A stretch of 64,000 nucleotides of DNA, from contig NZ_CP117834.1 of NCBI RefSeq assembly GCF_028735875.1, positions 3,088,001 through 3,152,000 on the forward strand. Reading direction: 5' to 3'. Within the stretch, counting starts at the first letter, position 1. Every line of letters begins with the position of its first letter. This DNA comes from Shouchella hunanensis (GTDB lineage: Bacteria > Bacillota > Bacilli > Bacillales > Bacillaceae_D). Positions 25,744 through 34,223 of the stretch are shown piece after piece. Below the pieces are notes generated by a model. It did no database searches and had not been told where the DNA came from. It saw only the letters and a list, made by a program, of their open reading frames with translations. Position numbers and translations under genes: made by a program.

Positions 25744-25763
25744 ATTATACAGTTAAACCGTTC

Positions 25764-26039
25764 TTATGAATTAACTGCGTCTTTAAGTTGTTTACCTGGT
25801 TTGAACGCAGGATTTTTAGTTGCTGGAATTTCAATTTCTTCTCCAGTTTGTGGGTTACGTCCTTTTCTTGCAGAACGCTCTCTTACTTCAAAGCTACCAA
25901 AGCCAACAAGTTGAACTTTGCCTCCGTTCACTAATGAATCAGTGATGCCTTCAAATACAGCGTCTACTGCTTTTGACGCATCCTTTTTAGAGATTTCTGC
26001 TTGTTCGGAAACTGCATTAATCAGATCTGTTTTGTTCAT
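25764..26039 (-). CDS. hup: HU family DNA-binding protein
   Basis: This 91-residue protein begins [20 protein letters not shown], with the HU arm motif [21 protein letters not shown] and [13 protein letters not shown] is the main nucleoid protein of Bacillus, a dimer that bends and compacts DNA. RBS AAAGGAG precedes ATG 26039. Length and sequence are canonical. The 222-bp gap upstream holds a GGGCAG/CTGCCC hairpin (~26126-26152). Confidence 0.97.
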   Translation of the reverse strand: MNKTDLINAVSEQAEISKKDASKAVDAVFEGITDSLVNGGKVQLVGFGSFEVRERSARKGRNPQTGEEIEIPATKNPAFKPGKQLKDAVNS

Positions 26040-26261
26040 CTGTAAAAACTCCTTTTCTTTACATAGAATAACCTATTATTCTGTTACGCTAGAATAATAT
26101 GTATGCTTTAAATCCGCTTTATAAGCGGGCAGACGTTACTGCCTGCCCTTAATTTACTCATGAATCCTGCTACTGTCAAGTTAAAAGCAGTAATTTTAAG
26201 GTTAGAGAATAGAAAAGTAGACTTATGAATCAATTTCAGTAACATTACACGGAAAATGCGG

Positions 26262-26807
26262 TTACACTTTCTTTACACGAATGTTGCTGATCATTAATCC
26301 AGAAAGACATATCATGAAAATAACGTAAAACGTAGCTGGCAACTGTTCCGTAAACAATGTTGAAAAAGCTACTATACATCCAGCTGCTGTAATTGGTAAA
26401 CCAATAAACTCATTCGGCGAGTCAGTAATATTAAAGCGAGCTAAGCGCAACGCACCACATAAAATAAATAGAACAACAGCAAGTCCACCAACAAAGCTAA
26501 GTGGCATCAAAGTGGCTTGTTGAACGAGAAGAGCAGGTGCGACACCAAATGAGACAAGGTCACTTAAAGAATCTAGTTGCTTTCCTAATTCAGATTCAAT
26601 CTTCATTTTTCTAGCAACCATGCCATCGAATCGATCAAACAAAGCAGCTAGAGCTATAAATAAGAAGCCATACCAAATACTTCCTTGTAAAATAAACATA
26701 ATTGCAGTAATCCCAAGTCCTAAATTAATAAGTGTTAACGCGTTAGCGAGCTGCCCTTTTATTTTCTTACGCGTAGAGACGAGTTGATTTAATAAAAACA
26801 CGTACAT
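26262..26807 (-). CDS. pssA: CDP-diacylglycerol-serine O-phosphatidyltransferase
   Basis: This 181-residue membrane protein has the CDP-alcohol phosphotransferase motif: D-x2-D-G-x2-A-R in DRFDGMVARKM, then G-x3-D-x3-D in GKQLDSLSD. Several TM helices follow. It makes phosphatidylserine from CDP-diacylglycerol and serine. It is divergent from psd, which converts the product to phosphatidylethanolamine; the 93-bp gap contains TATAAT at 26837-26842 for the psd direction. B. subtilis PssA is 177 residues, so the gene is full length. Confidence 0.93.
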   Translation of the reverse strand: MYVFLLNQLVSTRKKIKGQLANALTLINLGLGITAIMFILQGSIWYGFLFIALAALFDRFDGMVARKMKIESELGKQLDSLSDLVSFGVAPALLVQQATLMPLSFVGGLAVVLFILCGALRLARFNITDSPNEFIGLPITAAGCIVAFSTLFTEQLPATFYVIFMICLSGLMISNIRVKKV

Positions 26808-26900
26808 TTCACCTCTTTTCGAGTTTATTTACGTGCTATAATACCAAAGTATACCATAAAATGATTAGCAATGAGGAAATAATGTGTTAAAGGTGATGAG

Positions 26901-27698
26901 ATGAAAAGGAAAATCTTTCAGATAAGTGTTGAATTAACCAATCACAAATGGAGCTCTGTACTAATAAAACGGTTTACAATGTCGAGGTTAAGTAAACCTT
27001 TCATTCCACTTTTTATTAGGACTTATAAGATTAATGTTGAAGAATCTGCGCGACCATATGCTGAGCACAAAAGTCTCCATTCTTTTTTTACTCGGCAAAT
27101 AAAAATGGCTAAACGTCCAATTGATCAGTCCGCTGAAAGTGTTGTGTCACCAGTAGATGGCCGTTGTGAAGAAACAGGTATCATCAACGAAGAGACAAGC
27201 TTTGTTGTGAAGGGTCAAACTTATAAAATTGAAGAGATGTTGCAATCAAATGAAAGAGCTTCTGACTATAATGGGGGAATGTATGTCATTTTATATTTAA
27301 GCCCCCGGGATTATCATCGTATTCATAGCCCTTTCAATTGCGTTTGTACAGAGACCGTAAGCTTAGGAAATCGTTCTTATCCAGTAAATGAAACAGGCTT
27401 AAAGTATGGTGTTAAACCTCTATCCCACAATTATCGGACGGTAAATTATTTACAAGCTGAAAGTGTTTCAGCTGCTATGATTGAGGTTGGAGCTATGAAT
27501 ATCAATACAATTGTGCGGACAAAAACAGATCCCCGATGGACAAAGGGGGAGGAAGTTGGTTACTTTTCGTTCGGTTCTACTGTTATTCTTTTGTTTAAAA
27601 AGGACACATTTACTTTAGAGTTAAGCAGCAATGAAGTGAAAGTGGGCGAGAAAATCGGTCTATTGCATAAAGAGAGAACCCCCTTGGACATCTGGTAA
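26901..27698 (+). CDS. psd: Phosphatidylserine decarboxylase proenzyme
   Basis: This 265-residue protein has the PSD pattern: VVSPVDGRCEETG, YLSPRDYHRIHSP with the catalytic-dyad His, and FGSTVILLF, the GST self-cleavage motif that forms the pyruvoyl group at Ser. The C-terminal alpha chain would be ~35 residues. It produces phosphatidylethanolamine at the membrane. Start ATG 26901 follows AAGGTGATGAG. The last codons form one arm of the terminator shared with the mrp operon. Confidence 0.95.
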   Translation: MKRKIFQISVELTNHKWSSVLIKRFTMSRLSKPFIPLFIRTYKINVEESARPYAEHKSLHSFFTRQIKMAKRPIDQSAESVVSPVDGRCEETGIINEETSFVVKGQTYKIEEMLQSNERASDYNGGMYVILYLSPRDYHRIHSPFNCVCTETVSLGNRSYPVNETGLKYGVKPLSHNYRTVNYLQAESVSAAMIEVGAMNINTIVRTKTDPRWTKGEEVGYFSFGSTVILLFKKDTFTLELSSNEVKVGEKIGLLHKERTPLDIW

Positions 27699-27713
27699 TA
27701 TTCCAAGGGGGTT
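27678..27713. terminator. Bidirectional terminator between psd and mrpG
   Basis: AGAACCCCCTTGGA and TCCAAGGGGGTT pair over at least 11 bases. One arm is inside psd. T runs follow on both strands. Confidence 0.85.
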
Positions 27714-27717
27714 GTTC

Positions 27718-28086
27718 TTATTCGTTTTTTGCTGGTGAAGCCTTCTCATTGTCATAATAAGGCTTCATTTCGTCTCTAACAGATTCCTTGGACATAGGTA
27801 TACCTATTCGATACGCTGATCTTGAAATCAACAGTGCGGCAACAGGAGTTGTTAGAAAGACAAACAAAATGGTAAGGAGGATTTTCCCGATAAAAAGCTG
27901 ATGTTCGTAAAGAAAGTAAATAAATGTTGCTGACATGATAAGAATGACGCTTGCTGTTGCGTTTTTTCCAGTTGCATGAAGTCGAGAATATACATCTGGG
28001 AAGCGAACTAAGCCGATACCAGCAGCAATACTAAAAAGGGTTCCGACAGCTAAAAAGATAATAATGATCCATTCAATCGCGGTCAA
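27718..28086 (-). CDS. mrpG: Mrp Na+/H+ antiporter subunit G
   Basis: This 122-residue protein has three TM helices and the MnhG/PhaG family core (VGTLFSIAAGIGLVRFPDVY, SRLHATGKNATASVILIM). It is last in the operon and overlaps mrpF by 14 bases. MrpG is a small membrane subunit needed for assembly and activity of the hetero-oligomeric antiporter. The charged C-terminal tail (DEMKPYYDNEKASPAKNE) is longer than the core requires. Confidence 0.95.
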   Translation of the reverse strand: MTAIEWIIIIFLAVGTLFSIAAGIGLVRFPDVYSRLHATGKNATASVILIMSATFIYFLYEHQLFIGKILLTILFVFLTTPVAALLISRSAYRIGIPMSKESVRDEMKPYYDNEKASPAKNE

Positions 28087-28348
28087 ATAAATTCCCCCTC
28101 TCTAAATATTTTGCCAGTGCGACAGAACCGATAAATGCTAAAATTGCCACTACGAGAATGACTTCGGTATAAGCCATCGTATCTTGAAGAATCATGAGAA
28201 TACCGACAAAGCCAATTAACATTAGTCCCAACGTATCAAGTGCAGCAATTCGATCGGAATGGGTTGGTCCAATCAATACACGGATGATGCATAGTAAAGC
28301 GCCAACACACTTTATGAGCAAAAGCCAAGTTAGAATTGTGTCGAACAT
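28073..28348 (-). CDS. mrpF: Mrp antiporter subunit F
   Basis: This 91-residue protein has three TM segments and the family motif VLIGPTHSDRIAALDTLGLM, with the conserved Asp in the second helix region. It shares one base with mrpE upstream and overlaps mrpG downstream, consistent with tight operon coupling. In Bacillus, MrpF is also linked to bile salt/cholate efflux. Confidence 0.95.
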   Translation of the reverse strand: MFDTILTWLLLIKCVGALLCIIRVLIGPTHSDRIAALDTLGLMLIGFVGILMILQDTMAYTEVILVVAILAFIGSVALAKYLERGNLFDRD

Positions 28349-28827
28349 TATCTCCGTGTCACCTCCAAAATGCCTCGTTCAAACGTATTTTGAACTGTAT
28401 CAATAATCTCATCTCGGTTCCTAGCATCTAATGCGTGTACGAATATCACATTTGAATCTAGCGAGAATTCAATGGATAGTGTTCCAGGTGTCAATGTCAT
28501 CATAACTGCAAACATTGTTTTTTCTGTTTCAGTTTCGAGTCGAGTAGGGACCGCTACGATTCCCGGTGCTACGTCCATCTTAGGGCTTAATGCGGTCTTT
28601 AATACAACCACATTAGCTATAGCCAGCTCTTTCATGAAAACGAGAATGAGCTTTATGAGAGACCACACCCGGGAAAAGTAAAATTCATAGCCTTTAAACC
28701 TTATCAGTACTAAGACAACGAAAAATCCAATCGTATAGCCAACCACAAAATCAACAATGGTGAAGCTATTCTGAAACAGCATCCAAACAATGGCAAGAAC
28801 GACGTTAATTAATAATTGAAAAGCCAT
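28348..28827 (-). CDS. mrpE: Mrp antiporter subunit E
   Basis: This 159-residue protein has two N-terminal TM helices (LLINVVLAIVWMLFQ, VVGYTIGFFVVLVLI) and a soluble C-terminal part with the MnhE pattern (VPTRLETETEKTMFAVMMTL, TPGTLSIEFSLDSNVIFVHAL). It is a subunit of the Mrp complex. It lies 7 bases after mrpD. Confidence 0.95.
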   Translation of the reverse strand: MAFQLLINVVLAIVWMLFQNSFTIVDFVVGYTIGFFVVLVLIRFKGYEFYFSRVWSLIKLILVFMKELAIANVVVLKTALSPKMDVAPGIVAVPTRLETETEKTMFAVMMTLTPGTLSIEFSLDSNVIFVHALDARNRDEIIDTVQNTFERGILEVTRR

Positions 28828-28834
28828 AATGTAC

Positions 28835-30319
28835 CTACTCCTTCAGAACAGATTGAATGTAAACAGATGGATTAAGAAGATCTTCCGCAATGACTTCTGT
28901 ATAAGCGAAAAACGGTTCTGCGAAAAGACCGAGAATAATTGTCAAAATGACTAAAGGTGATGCCGCTAATAACGTTGGTGTAATAGAGAGAGTTGCTTGC
29001 TCCTTCGTATGTTGGGGAGCTCCCCAATAGACGTTCATGAAGATTTTAATCATTGAAAATAACGTGAGCATCCCGACAAATAAAGAAAGAAAGACTAAGA
29101 AGTAGCTTGATTCTTCTGCTGCAGCAACAATCAATGGGAACTTTCCAAAGAAACCACTCAATGGGGGAATTCCAGCGATAGACAAGCCGAGAATAAGAAA
29201 AGACCATGCTAATACTGGATGCGTTTTAAGTAGTCCGCCCATCTTTTTTAAGTCCGTTGTACCAGTAATTTTCTCAGTAGCACCAGACATTAAAATTAAA
29301 CCGGTCTTTACAATCATGTTATGGGCAAGGAAATAGATAGCTCCAGCTAAGGCTAGTGCAGTATTTAAGCCAATACCCATTATCATATAGCCTATCTGAC
29401 TGATGATATGAAAGGATAAAATACGTTTATAATCAAATTGTGCAACTGCACCAAGTACACCGAGTAGCATCGTTAAACCACCAAGTACAAGCATAATCGT
29501 ATGGTGGGTAAAGCTGATGTCAAATGTAAACACGAGGGTATACATACGAATGATGCAATAAACGCCAACTTTGGTTAATAAACCACCGAATAAAGCGGTA
29601 ACTGCTGTTGGAGGACCTACATAAGAATGTGGAAGCCAAAAATACAGCGGAAACAGAGCACCTTTTGTAGCAAAAACAAGAAAAAGTAATATGGCTACGA
29701 CTTGTAAGACCCCTGTTTGCTCTACTTCAGCAACTCGCTCTGCCATGTGAGCGAAATTAACCGTACCTAAAATGCCATACACGTACGCAATGGCCACTAG
29801 GAATAACATGGAAGAGAATGCGTTAATAACCGCGTATTTAAAAGTTTCTCTAAGCTGGAACTTCGTACTTCCTGTTACCATTAAGGCATATGACGCAAGC
29901 AACATCACTTCAAAAAAAACGAAGAGATTAAACAAATCCCCAGTTAAAAATGCACCGTTCACACCAGTTACTAAATAAAAAAACAGTGGATAAAAGTAGT
30001 AGCGTTCCCGTCTTTTATCAATGGTTGTAAAAGCGAAAAAAAGACATGTTGCACTAACGATACTCGTTAAGACAACCATAAAGGCGGCGAGATTATCAGC
30101 GACAATGGCAATTCCAAAAGGAGCCTCCCATCCACCAAGCCCAATTGAAAGGGGGCCTTCTTCATAAACAAGCCACGCAATGTAAATCGAAACGATGGTT
30201 AATCCAACCGCTGTAATGGAGCTAAGGATCCGCTGAGTGAGATGTTTTTTTGCGAATAAAATTAATAACGTCCCCATAAAAAATGGGATGATAATTGGCA
30301 GCATAATTATATTATTCAT
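28835..30319 (-). CDS. mrpD: Mrp antiporter subunit D
   Basis: This 494-residue protein has about 14 TM helices and belongs to the proton-pumping NuoN/NuoM-like family. Conserved motifs include FFEVMLLASYALMVTG (TM5 Glu), ATKGALFPLYFWLPHSYVGPPTAV (TM7 Lys) and FHIISQIGYMIMGIG. MrpA and MrpD carry the ion-translocation half-channels. It overlaps mrpC by 8 bases. Confidence 0.96.
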   Translation of the reverse strand: MNNIIMLPIIIPFFMGTLLILFAKKHLTQRILSSITAVGLTIVSIYIAWLVYEEGPLSIGLGGWEAPFGIAIVADNLAAFMVVLTSIVSATCLFFAFTTIDKRRERYYFYPLFFYLVTGVNGAFLTGDLFNLFVFFEVMLLASYALMVTGSTKFQLRETFKYAVINAFSSMLFLVAIAYVYGILGTVNFAHMAERVAEVEQTGVLQVVAILLFLVFATKGALFPLYFWLPHSYVGPPTAVTALFGGLLTKVGVYCIIRMYTLVFTFDISFTHHTIMLVLGGLTMLLGVLGAVAQFDYKRILSFHIISQIGYMIMGIGLNTALALAGAIYFLAHNMIVKTGLILMSGATEKITGTTDLKKMGGLLKTHPVLAWSFLILGLSIAGIPPLSGFFGKFPLIVAAAEESSYFLVFLSLFVGMLTLFSMIKIFMNVYWGAPQHTKEQATLSITPTLLAASPLVILTIILGLFAEPFFAYTEVIAEDLLNPSVYIQSVLKE

Positions 30320-30650
30320 CGTCAGAACCCCTTAACTTATCCAAGTCTTCCGTTTTGTTTACTCGATAGGTTCGATAGGCGAGAACAACAAGAAATGCTG
30401 TAATGCCAAAACTAATGACGATCGCTGTTAAGATCATAGCTTGTGGTAAAGGGTCTGTTGCCTCGCTACCGGAAAGATCAACGAGAGGAGGAACCCCTTG
30501 TCTTAAGCCTGCCATTGTTAAAAGCAGCATGTGTGCGCCATGAGAGATAAGCAGAATGCCAATAATAACTTTTAATAAACTTCTGCAAAGAATAAAGTAA
30601 GTCCCAACTGCAAAAAGAACGCCTATGGCAATAAACATTAAGATTTCCAT
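30312..30650 (-). CDS. mrpC: Mrp antiporter subunit C
   Basis: This 112-residue protein is a NuoK homologue with three TM helices (IAIGVLFAVGTYFILC, GILLISHGAHMLLL, TAIVISFGITAFLVVLAY). The motif QAMILTAIVISFG is strongly conserved in MnhC. It overlaps mrpB by 13 bases and mrpD by 8. Confidence 0.96.
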   Translation of the reverse strand: MEILMFIAIGVLFAVGTYFILCRSLLKVIIGILLISHGAHMLLLTMAGLRQGVPPLVDLSGSEATDPLPQAMILTAIVISFGITAFLVVLAYRTYRVNKTEDLDKLRGSDDE

Positions 30651-31084
30651 TTTGATTCATCCTCCGCAATTGTTACTGTAGCCGCCATTGCCATCCCAAC
30701 AACAACTAGATAAATACCAAAATCAAACGGGACTGCTGTTGTTAACTCAACTTCGCCAAAGAATGGTAAGTCGAAGTAATCGAAATACTGAGTAAACATC
30801 TCGTCACCAAAAACCGGACCAATGAGGCCAACGAAAAGAGATACGAACAATCCGGTTGCTAAAATACCCGGAAATGAAAAACGGATAATTCGGTTAGCTA
30901 CACGTCGATCAAAAATAAGGTAGATTAAAATAAACGCACTTGCTGTCATTAGCCCACCTATAAAGCCTCCACCCGGATTATTGTGACCTGCGAAGAACAG
31001 ATAAAAGGAAAACGCAACGAGAAAATATATGGTAATTGTAATTAAGACTCGTTGCATGACGTCATGGGATCTTGAATACTTCAC
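30638..31084 (-). CDS. mrpB: Mrp antiporter subunit B
   Basis: This 148-residue protein has four TM helices and the family signature FAGHNNPGGGFIGGLMTASAF near residue 30-50. It has the usual length for MrpB. Its start overlaps the mrpA stop (31081-31084). Confidence 0.96.
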   Translation of the reverse strand: MKYSRSHDVMQRVLITITIYFLVAFSFYLFFAGHNNPGGGFIGGLMTASAFILIYLIFDRRVANRIIRFSFPGILATGLFVSLFVGLIGPVFGDEMFTQYFDYFDLPFFGEVELTTAVPFDFGIYLVVVGMAMAATVTIAEDESKWKS

Positions 31085-33492
31085 ACGTCTTCGCCTCCTT
31101 TAAATCGAAGTTTGACCATCATCAAGATTGCTAAAGCCACGATCGCAAGGACAAGAACTTCTAAAATCGTATCGAGCCCACGAAAATCAACTAGAATTAC
31201 ATTGACCATGTTCTCTCCACCGGCTAATGAATACGAATTCTCGATAAAGTATTCAGAGATAGGGGTGAAATTTGCATCATTTCGAAGTGCAAATGATGCT
31301 GTTCCAATTAAGAAAACTAACAATCCTACACTTGCTGAAAGGGCAATGTGTAAAGATTTTCTTAACCTTGAACCTGTCTCTTGCACCATCTCTGGTAAGT
31401 GTCTGAACGCTAAAAGCAATAGTACAACGGTTACGGTTTCTATTAAGAGTTGGGTCATTGCCAAATCTTGTGCACTAAATACAGCGAAAAGTAAGGCCAT
31501 CAAAAAGCCAACAACGCCGATAGTAATAATGAGTGGAATGCGTTCTTTCATAAATAAAAGAGCTATTGTACTAAGAATTGTCAAGAAAACAATTCCGTAC
31601 AAAAACAATGGTGCTTCTTCAGTTTGAGTAAATGAGAGGGTAAAGCTATCAGAACGAATGAAACTGTATGTTAACAAACTGACAATAAATAAAAGCATGT
31701 AAGTGAAATAGTCTTTTAATCGACCTGTCATTTGTACATTTGTTATCCATTCAGAACTGGTTGATAACCCATCAAGACCTTTATCATAGACTGAATTGAA
31801 AGGATCGCGATCCTGTTGCATTATCGCAAGGTTTTTCCATTTTGGATACGTCATATAGAGTGTTGTTCCAAAACCAATGACACCAAGTGACATTAGTAAT
31901 TCGGTGTTTAAACCGTGCCATAAACTTAAGTTAATGGTTAGTTCTTCAGCAGGCAAATGAGGCAAGATACTTGCGACTGCTGGTTCAATCACTGTTGGAA
32001 CGAGTAAGTTAGGAAATAATCCTAAAACAATAACAAGCCCGCCTAAAATAATAGGACTAATCAGCATGCCGAGTGGAGCTTCATGCACTTCTTTTGAGAA
32101 ATTCTTTTTTTCGAAAGGGCCAAAAAACGTTTTAAAGAATAAGATGGCACAATATAAAAACGTAAATACGCTTGCAATCCAAGCGACTGCTAGTATCACA
32201 ACTCCCCATGTTTCGACACCTGAGACATTCATTGACGAAATTTGAAGAAGCTCCGTAAAGAACATTTCTTTACTAATAAAGCCGTTAAAAGGTGGTATTC
32301 CAGCCATAGAGGCTAGTCCAACTAAAGATATGGTAAAAGTCACAGGCATAATAGCCATTAACCCACCTAATTTTTGAAGATTTCTTGTTCCGGTTTCGTG
32401 GTCAATGATACCAACTGCCATAAATAAACTACCTTTAAACGTGGCATGATTAAATAAGTGAATGACTGCAGTCATAATCGCTGCTGAGTAAACAAGATTT
32501 TCATCAATCGTTTCACCTGTAAAGGCTGCTGATCCGAGTCCAAGTAAAACCATAAGTAAACCTAATTGACTAATGGTTGAAAATGCAAGAATCCCTTTTA
32601 AATCTTTTTGTCGAACTGCCGAAACGGACCCCCATACAAGCGTAATAAGACCTGTAACGACGATAATCCAAAACCATTCAGAGGCACCAGCAAAGACAGG
32701 TGTCATCCTCGCAACTAAATAAATCCCTGCTTTTACCATTGTGGCTGAATGAAGATAAGCACTAACAGGGGTTGGAGCTTCCATTGCATCTGGTAACCAA
32801 AAGTGAAATGGGAATTGAGCTGACTTTGTAAATGCTCCTAATAAGACTAAAATCATTGCTGGAATAAAGTACGGACTAGCCATAATGAGATCACGTTGAT
32901 CGATTAGTGCTTGAATACTAAATGTTCCGGTTTCCATATAAAGAAGAATAAATCCAGCCATCATCGCAAAACCACCGAATACAGTGACCAGCATGGACTT
33001 TCTAGCACCGAAAATGGATCCTTTGTTCGTGAACCAATAGCTGATGAGTAACGCGGAAGACAAACTCGTTATTTCCCAGAAAATATACAGTACGATAAGA
33101 TTATCTGATAAAACAATACCGAGCATAGCGCCCATAAACATTAAAAGGTACACATAGAAATTTGCCAGTTGTTCTTTTGTTTTATCAAGGTAAAAAATAG
33201 AGTAGAGAACAACCAAAGCGCCAATACCTGTAATTAACAAGGCAAACAGCAGGCCTAGCCCATCTAGATATGCATCGAAGTTAATGTCTAAAGATGGAAC
33301 CCAAGCCATTTCCTCTACTATGTACCCGCCGTTAGCTGTATCTTCTAATCGAAAAACGAAATACATAAATAATGCTGTTGGAATAAGCATAGTGATCCAG
33401 CCAGTGTGTAAACGTTTTGTCAGCGGGTAGATGAATGGAATGACAATGGCTGCAATAAAAGGCAGCAAAATCGCAAGATGCAGGCTTGACAT
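31081..33492 (-). CDS. mrpA: Mrp antiporter subunit A
   Basis: This 803-residue protein is the large first subunit. The NuoL-like N-terminal two thirds have FWEITSLSSALLISYW (TM5 Glu), LGAFTKSAQFPFHFWLPDAMEAPTPVSAYLHSATMVKAG in pieces (conserved Lys and His) and AFSTISQLGLLM. The C-terminal part is the MrpA-specific extension with the MbhE-like domain. With MrpD it exchanges cytoplasmic Na+ for external H+, the main pH-homeostasis system of alkaliphiles. RBS AAAGGAGG precedes ATG 33492. The length is typical of Bacillus MrpA (~800). Confidence 0.97.
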   Translation of the reverse strand: MSSLHLAILLPFIAAIVIPFIYPLTKRLHTGWITMLIPTALFMYFVFRLEDTANGGYIVEEMAWVPSLDINFDAYLDGLGLLFALLITGIGALVVLYSIFYLDKTKEQLANFYVYLLMFMGAMLGIVLSDNLIVLYIFWEITSLSSALLISYWFTNKGSIFGARKSMLVTVFGGFAMMAGFILLYMETGTFSIQALIDQRDLIMASPYFIPAMILVLLGAFTKSAQFPFHFWLPDAMEAPTPVSAYLHSATMVKAGIYLVARMTPVFAGASEWFWIIVVTGLITLVWGSVSAVRQKDLKGILAFSTISQLGLLMVLLGLGSAAFTGETIDENLVYSAAIMTAVIHLFNHATFKGSLFMAVGIIDHETGTRNLQKLGGLMAIMPVTFTISLVGLASMAGIPPFNGFISKEMFFTELLQISSMNVSGVETWGVVILAVAWIASVFTFLYCAILFFKTFFGPFEKKNFSKEVHEAPLGMLISPIILGGLVIVLGLFPNLLVPTVIEPAVASILPHLPAEELTINLSLWHGLNTELLMSLGVIGFGTTLYMTYPKWKNLAIMQQDRDPFNSVYDKGLDGLSTSSEWITNVQMTGRLKDYFTYMLLFIVSLLTYSFIRSDSFTLSFTQTEEAPLFLYGIVFLTILSTIALLFMKERIPLIITIGVVGFLMALLFAVFSAQDLAMTQLLIETVTVVLLLLAFRHLPEMVQETGSRLRKSLHIALSASVGLLVFLIGTASFALRNDANFTPISEYFIENSYSLAGGENMVNVILVDFRGLDTILEVLVLAIVALAILMMVKLRFKGGEDV

Positions 33493-33538
33493 GTTTAACC
33501 TCCTTTATTTAAATAGCAACATTACATGAATCTCCGCC

Positions 33539-33567
33539 ATTATAGCGTAAAAAAAATAAAGTTGCAC
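33539..33567 (-). promoter_or_regulatory. Promoter of the mrp operon
   Basis: A perfect TATAAT (33544-33539) and a weak -35 GTGCAA (33567-33562) are separated by 17 bases, about 47 bp upstream of mrpA. Confidence 0.6.
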
Positions 33568-33660
33568 ATTTTTTTACTTGACTTTTCGTAAACTTGAATT
33601 TCGTATTAAATAGGATGAAACACAACAAAAATAATGAAAAAAATGTATAAGATGTGATAA

Positions 33661-33693
33661 AAAACGCCACCTTTATAACAAAGGAGGCGTTTT
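33661..33693 (+). promoter_or_regulatory. Hairpin that encloses the RBS of a small gene
   Basis: AAAACGCC ... GGCGTTTT with an inner CCTTT/AAAGG stem forms a strong hairpin. It looks like a terminator, but no gene precedes it on the plus strand, and its right arm contains AAAGGAGG, which would serve as RBS for the frame starting at ATT 33694. The rest of 33493-33660 holds the mrp promoter only. Confidence 0.5.
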
Positions 33694-33915
33694 ATTATTC
33701 GCACGCGAACTAAAGTCTATGTATCAGCATCTATATTCATTAGCATGTTTAGTATAAGTTGGTATGTATGTGAAGAAAACGATCTTTATTCAAAGACGGT
33801 TACGGATCAAGAAGGCTTACAACTGCTCCAACAAAATGATGAGTTATTTGCGCCTCGTCAATATATTAAACTTGTTCCGGAGAAGTCTCCGTTAAAAAAA
33901 GAGGAAGCGAGGTAG
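33694..33915 (+). CDS. Putative 73-aa single-TM protein with apparent ATT start
   Basis: The open frame codes for a basic N-terminus (IIRTRTK), a hydrophobic helix (VYVSASIFISMFSISWYVC) and a polar tail (EENDLYSKTVTDQEGLQLLQ, later ending KKEEAR). That is a membrane-protein layout. The only ATG (33745) is inside the helix and has no RBS, while ATT 33694 lies 6 bases after AAGGAGG. The stop codon lies in the loop of a terminator, supporting a real transcription unit. I do not recognise the family. It could alternatively start at 33745 or be spurious. Confidence 0.5.
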   Translation: MIRTRTKVYVSASIFISMFSISWYVCEENDLYSKTVTDQEGLQLLQQNDELFAPRQYIKLVPEKSPLKKEEAR

Positions 33916-33931
33916 ATGCTTCCTTTTTTGT
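33902..33931 (+). terminator. Terminator after the 73-aa frame
   Basis: AGGAAGC and GCTTCCT pair around a loop containing the TAG stop; six T follow. Confidence 0.8.
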
Positions 33932-33970
33932 CTAGCTATTTTTAAGACTGGTCGTAGGGATGTCAAATAC

Positions 33971-34111
33971 TTAAGAAGTTAATTTTACCCGATCATGGAG
34001 TGAACGCTTGTACAATTCCTTGTAGATTAAGTCAATGAAGTCTTGGTTTAAATTTAAATCAAGTGCTTTTCGATAGGTTTCAATTAAAAGCTCATCTGAC
34101 AATTGTTCCAT
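33971..34111 (-). CDS. sda: Sda, checkpoint inhibitor of sporulation kinase
   Basis: The C-terminal 46 codons of a longer open frame give [20 protein letters not shown] and a continuation [18 protein letters not shown], the Sda helical hairpin. Sda binds the dimerisation/phosphotransfer domain of KinA (and related kinases) and blocks sporulation when replication is disturbed. Start ATG 34111 gives the canonical 46-residue length; an in-frame GTG two codons earlier (34117) is an alternative. The strong RBS AGGAGGTGAA (34145-34136) is separated from the start by a small hairpin. DnaA boxes and a LexA-like site lie upstream. It is next to yqeG as in B. subtilis. Confidence 0.9.
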   Translation of the reverse strand: MEQLSDELLIETYRKALDLNLNQDFIDLIYKELYKRSLHDRVKLTS

Positions 34112-34119
34112 TTTCACTG

Positions 34120-34145
34120 CCTGCTTCTGAGCAGGTTCACCTCCT
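34120..34145 (-). promoter_or_regulatory. Structured RBS-start spacer of sda
   Basis: On the minus strand AGGAGGTGAA is followed by CCTGCT-CAGA-AGCAGG, a perfect 6-bp hairpin, before GTGAAAATG. Linear spacing from RBS to the start is too long (over 20 bases). With the hairpin folded, GTG 34117 is about 6 bases from the RBS and ATG 34111 about 12. Confidence 0.6.
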
Positions 34146-34208
34146 GTACAAACATACATACGACCATAATTGTTTGATTTCTTGTATCCTACCACGTTCC
34201 TTGTTGTA

Positions 34209-34220
34209 GAACAACCGTTC
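34209..34220. promoter_or_regulatory. LexA-like palindrome upstream of sda
   Basis: GAACAACCGTTC fits GAACN4GTTC; on the minus strand it is flanked as CGAACGGTTGTTCT, one position off the Bacillus LexA consensus. It lies about 100 bp upstream of sda, overlapping its probable promoter zone (TTGTTC, 17 bases, TAGGAT on the minus strand). Confidence 0.5.
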
Positions 34221-34223
34221 GTT

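Noticed and set aside
33661-33693. Simple terminator call for the hairpin
   Set aside because: No plus-strand gene precedes it, and its right arm contains an RBS at the right distance from an open frame; kept as a regulatory hairpin, though a terminator cannot be excluded.
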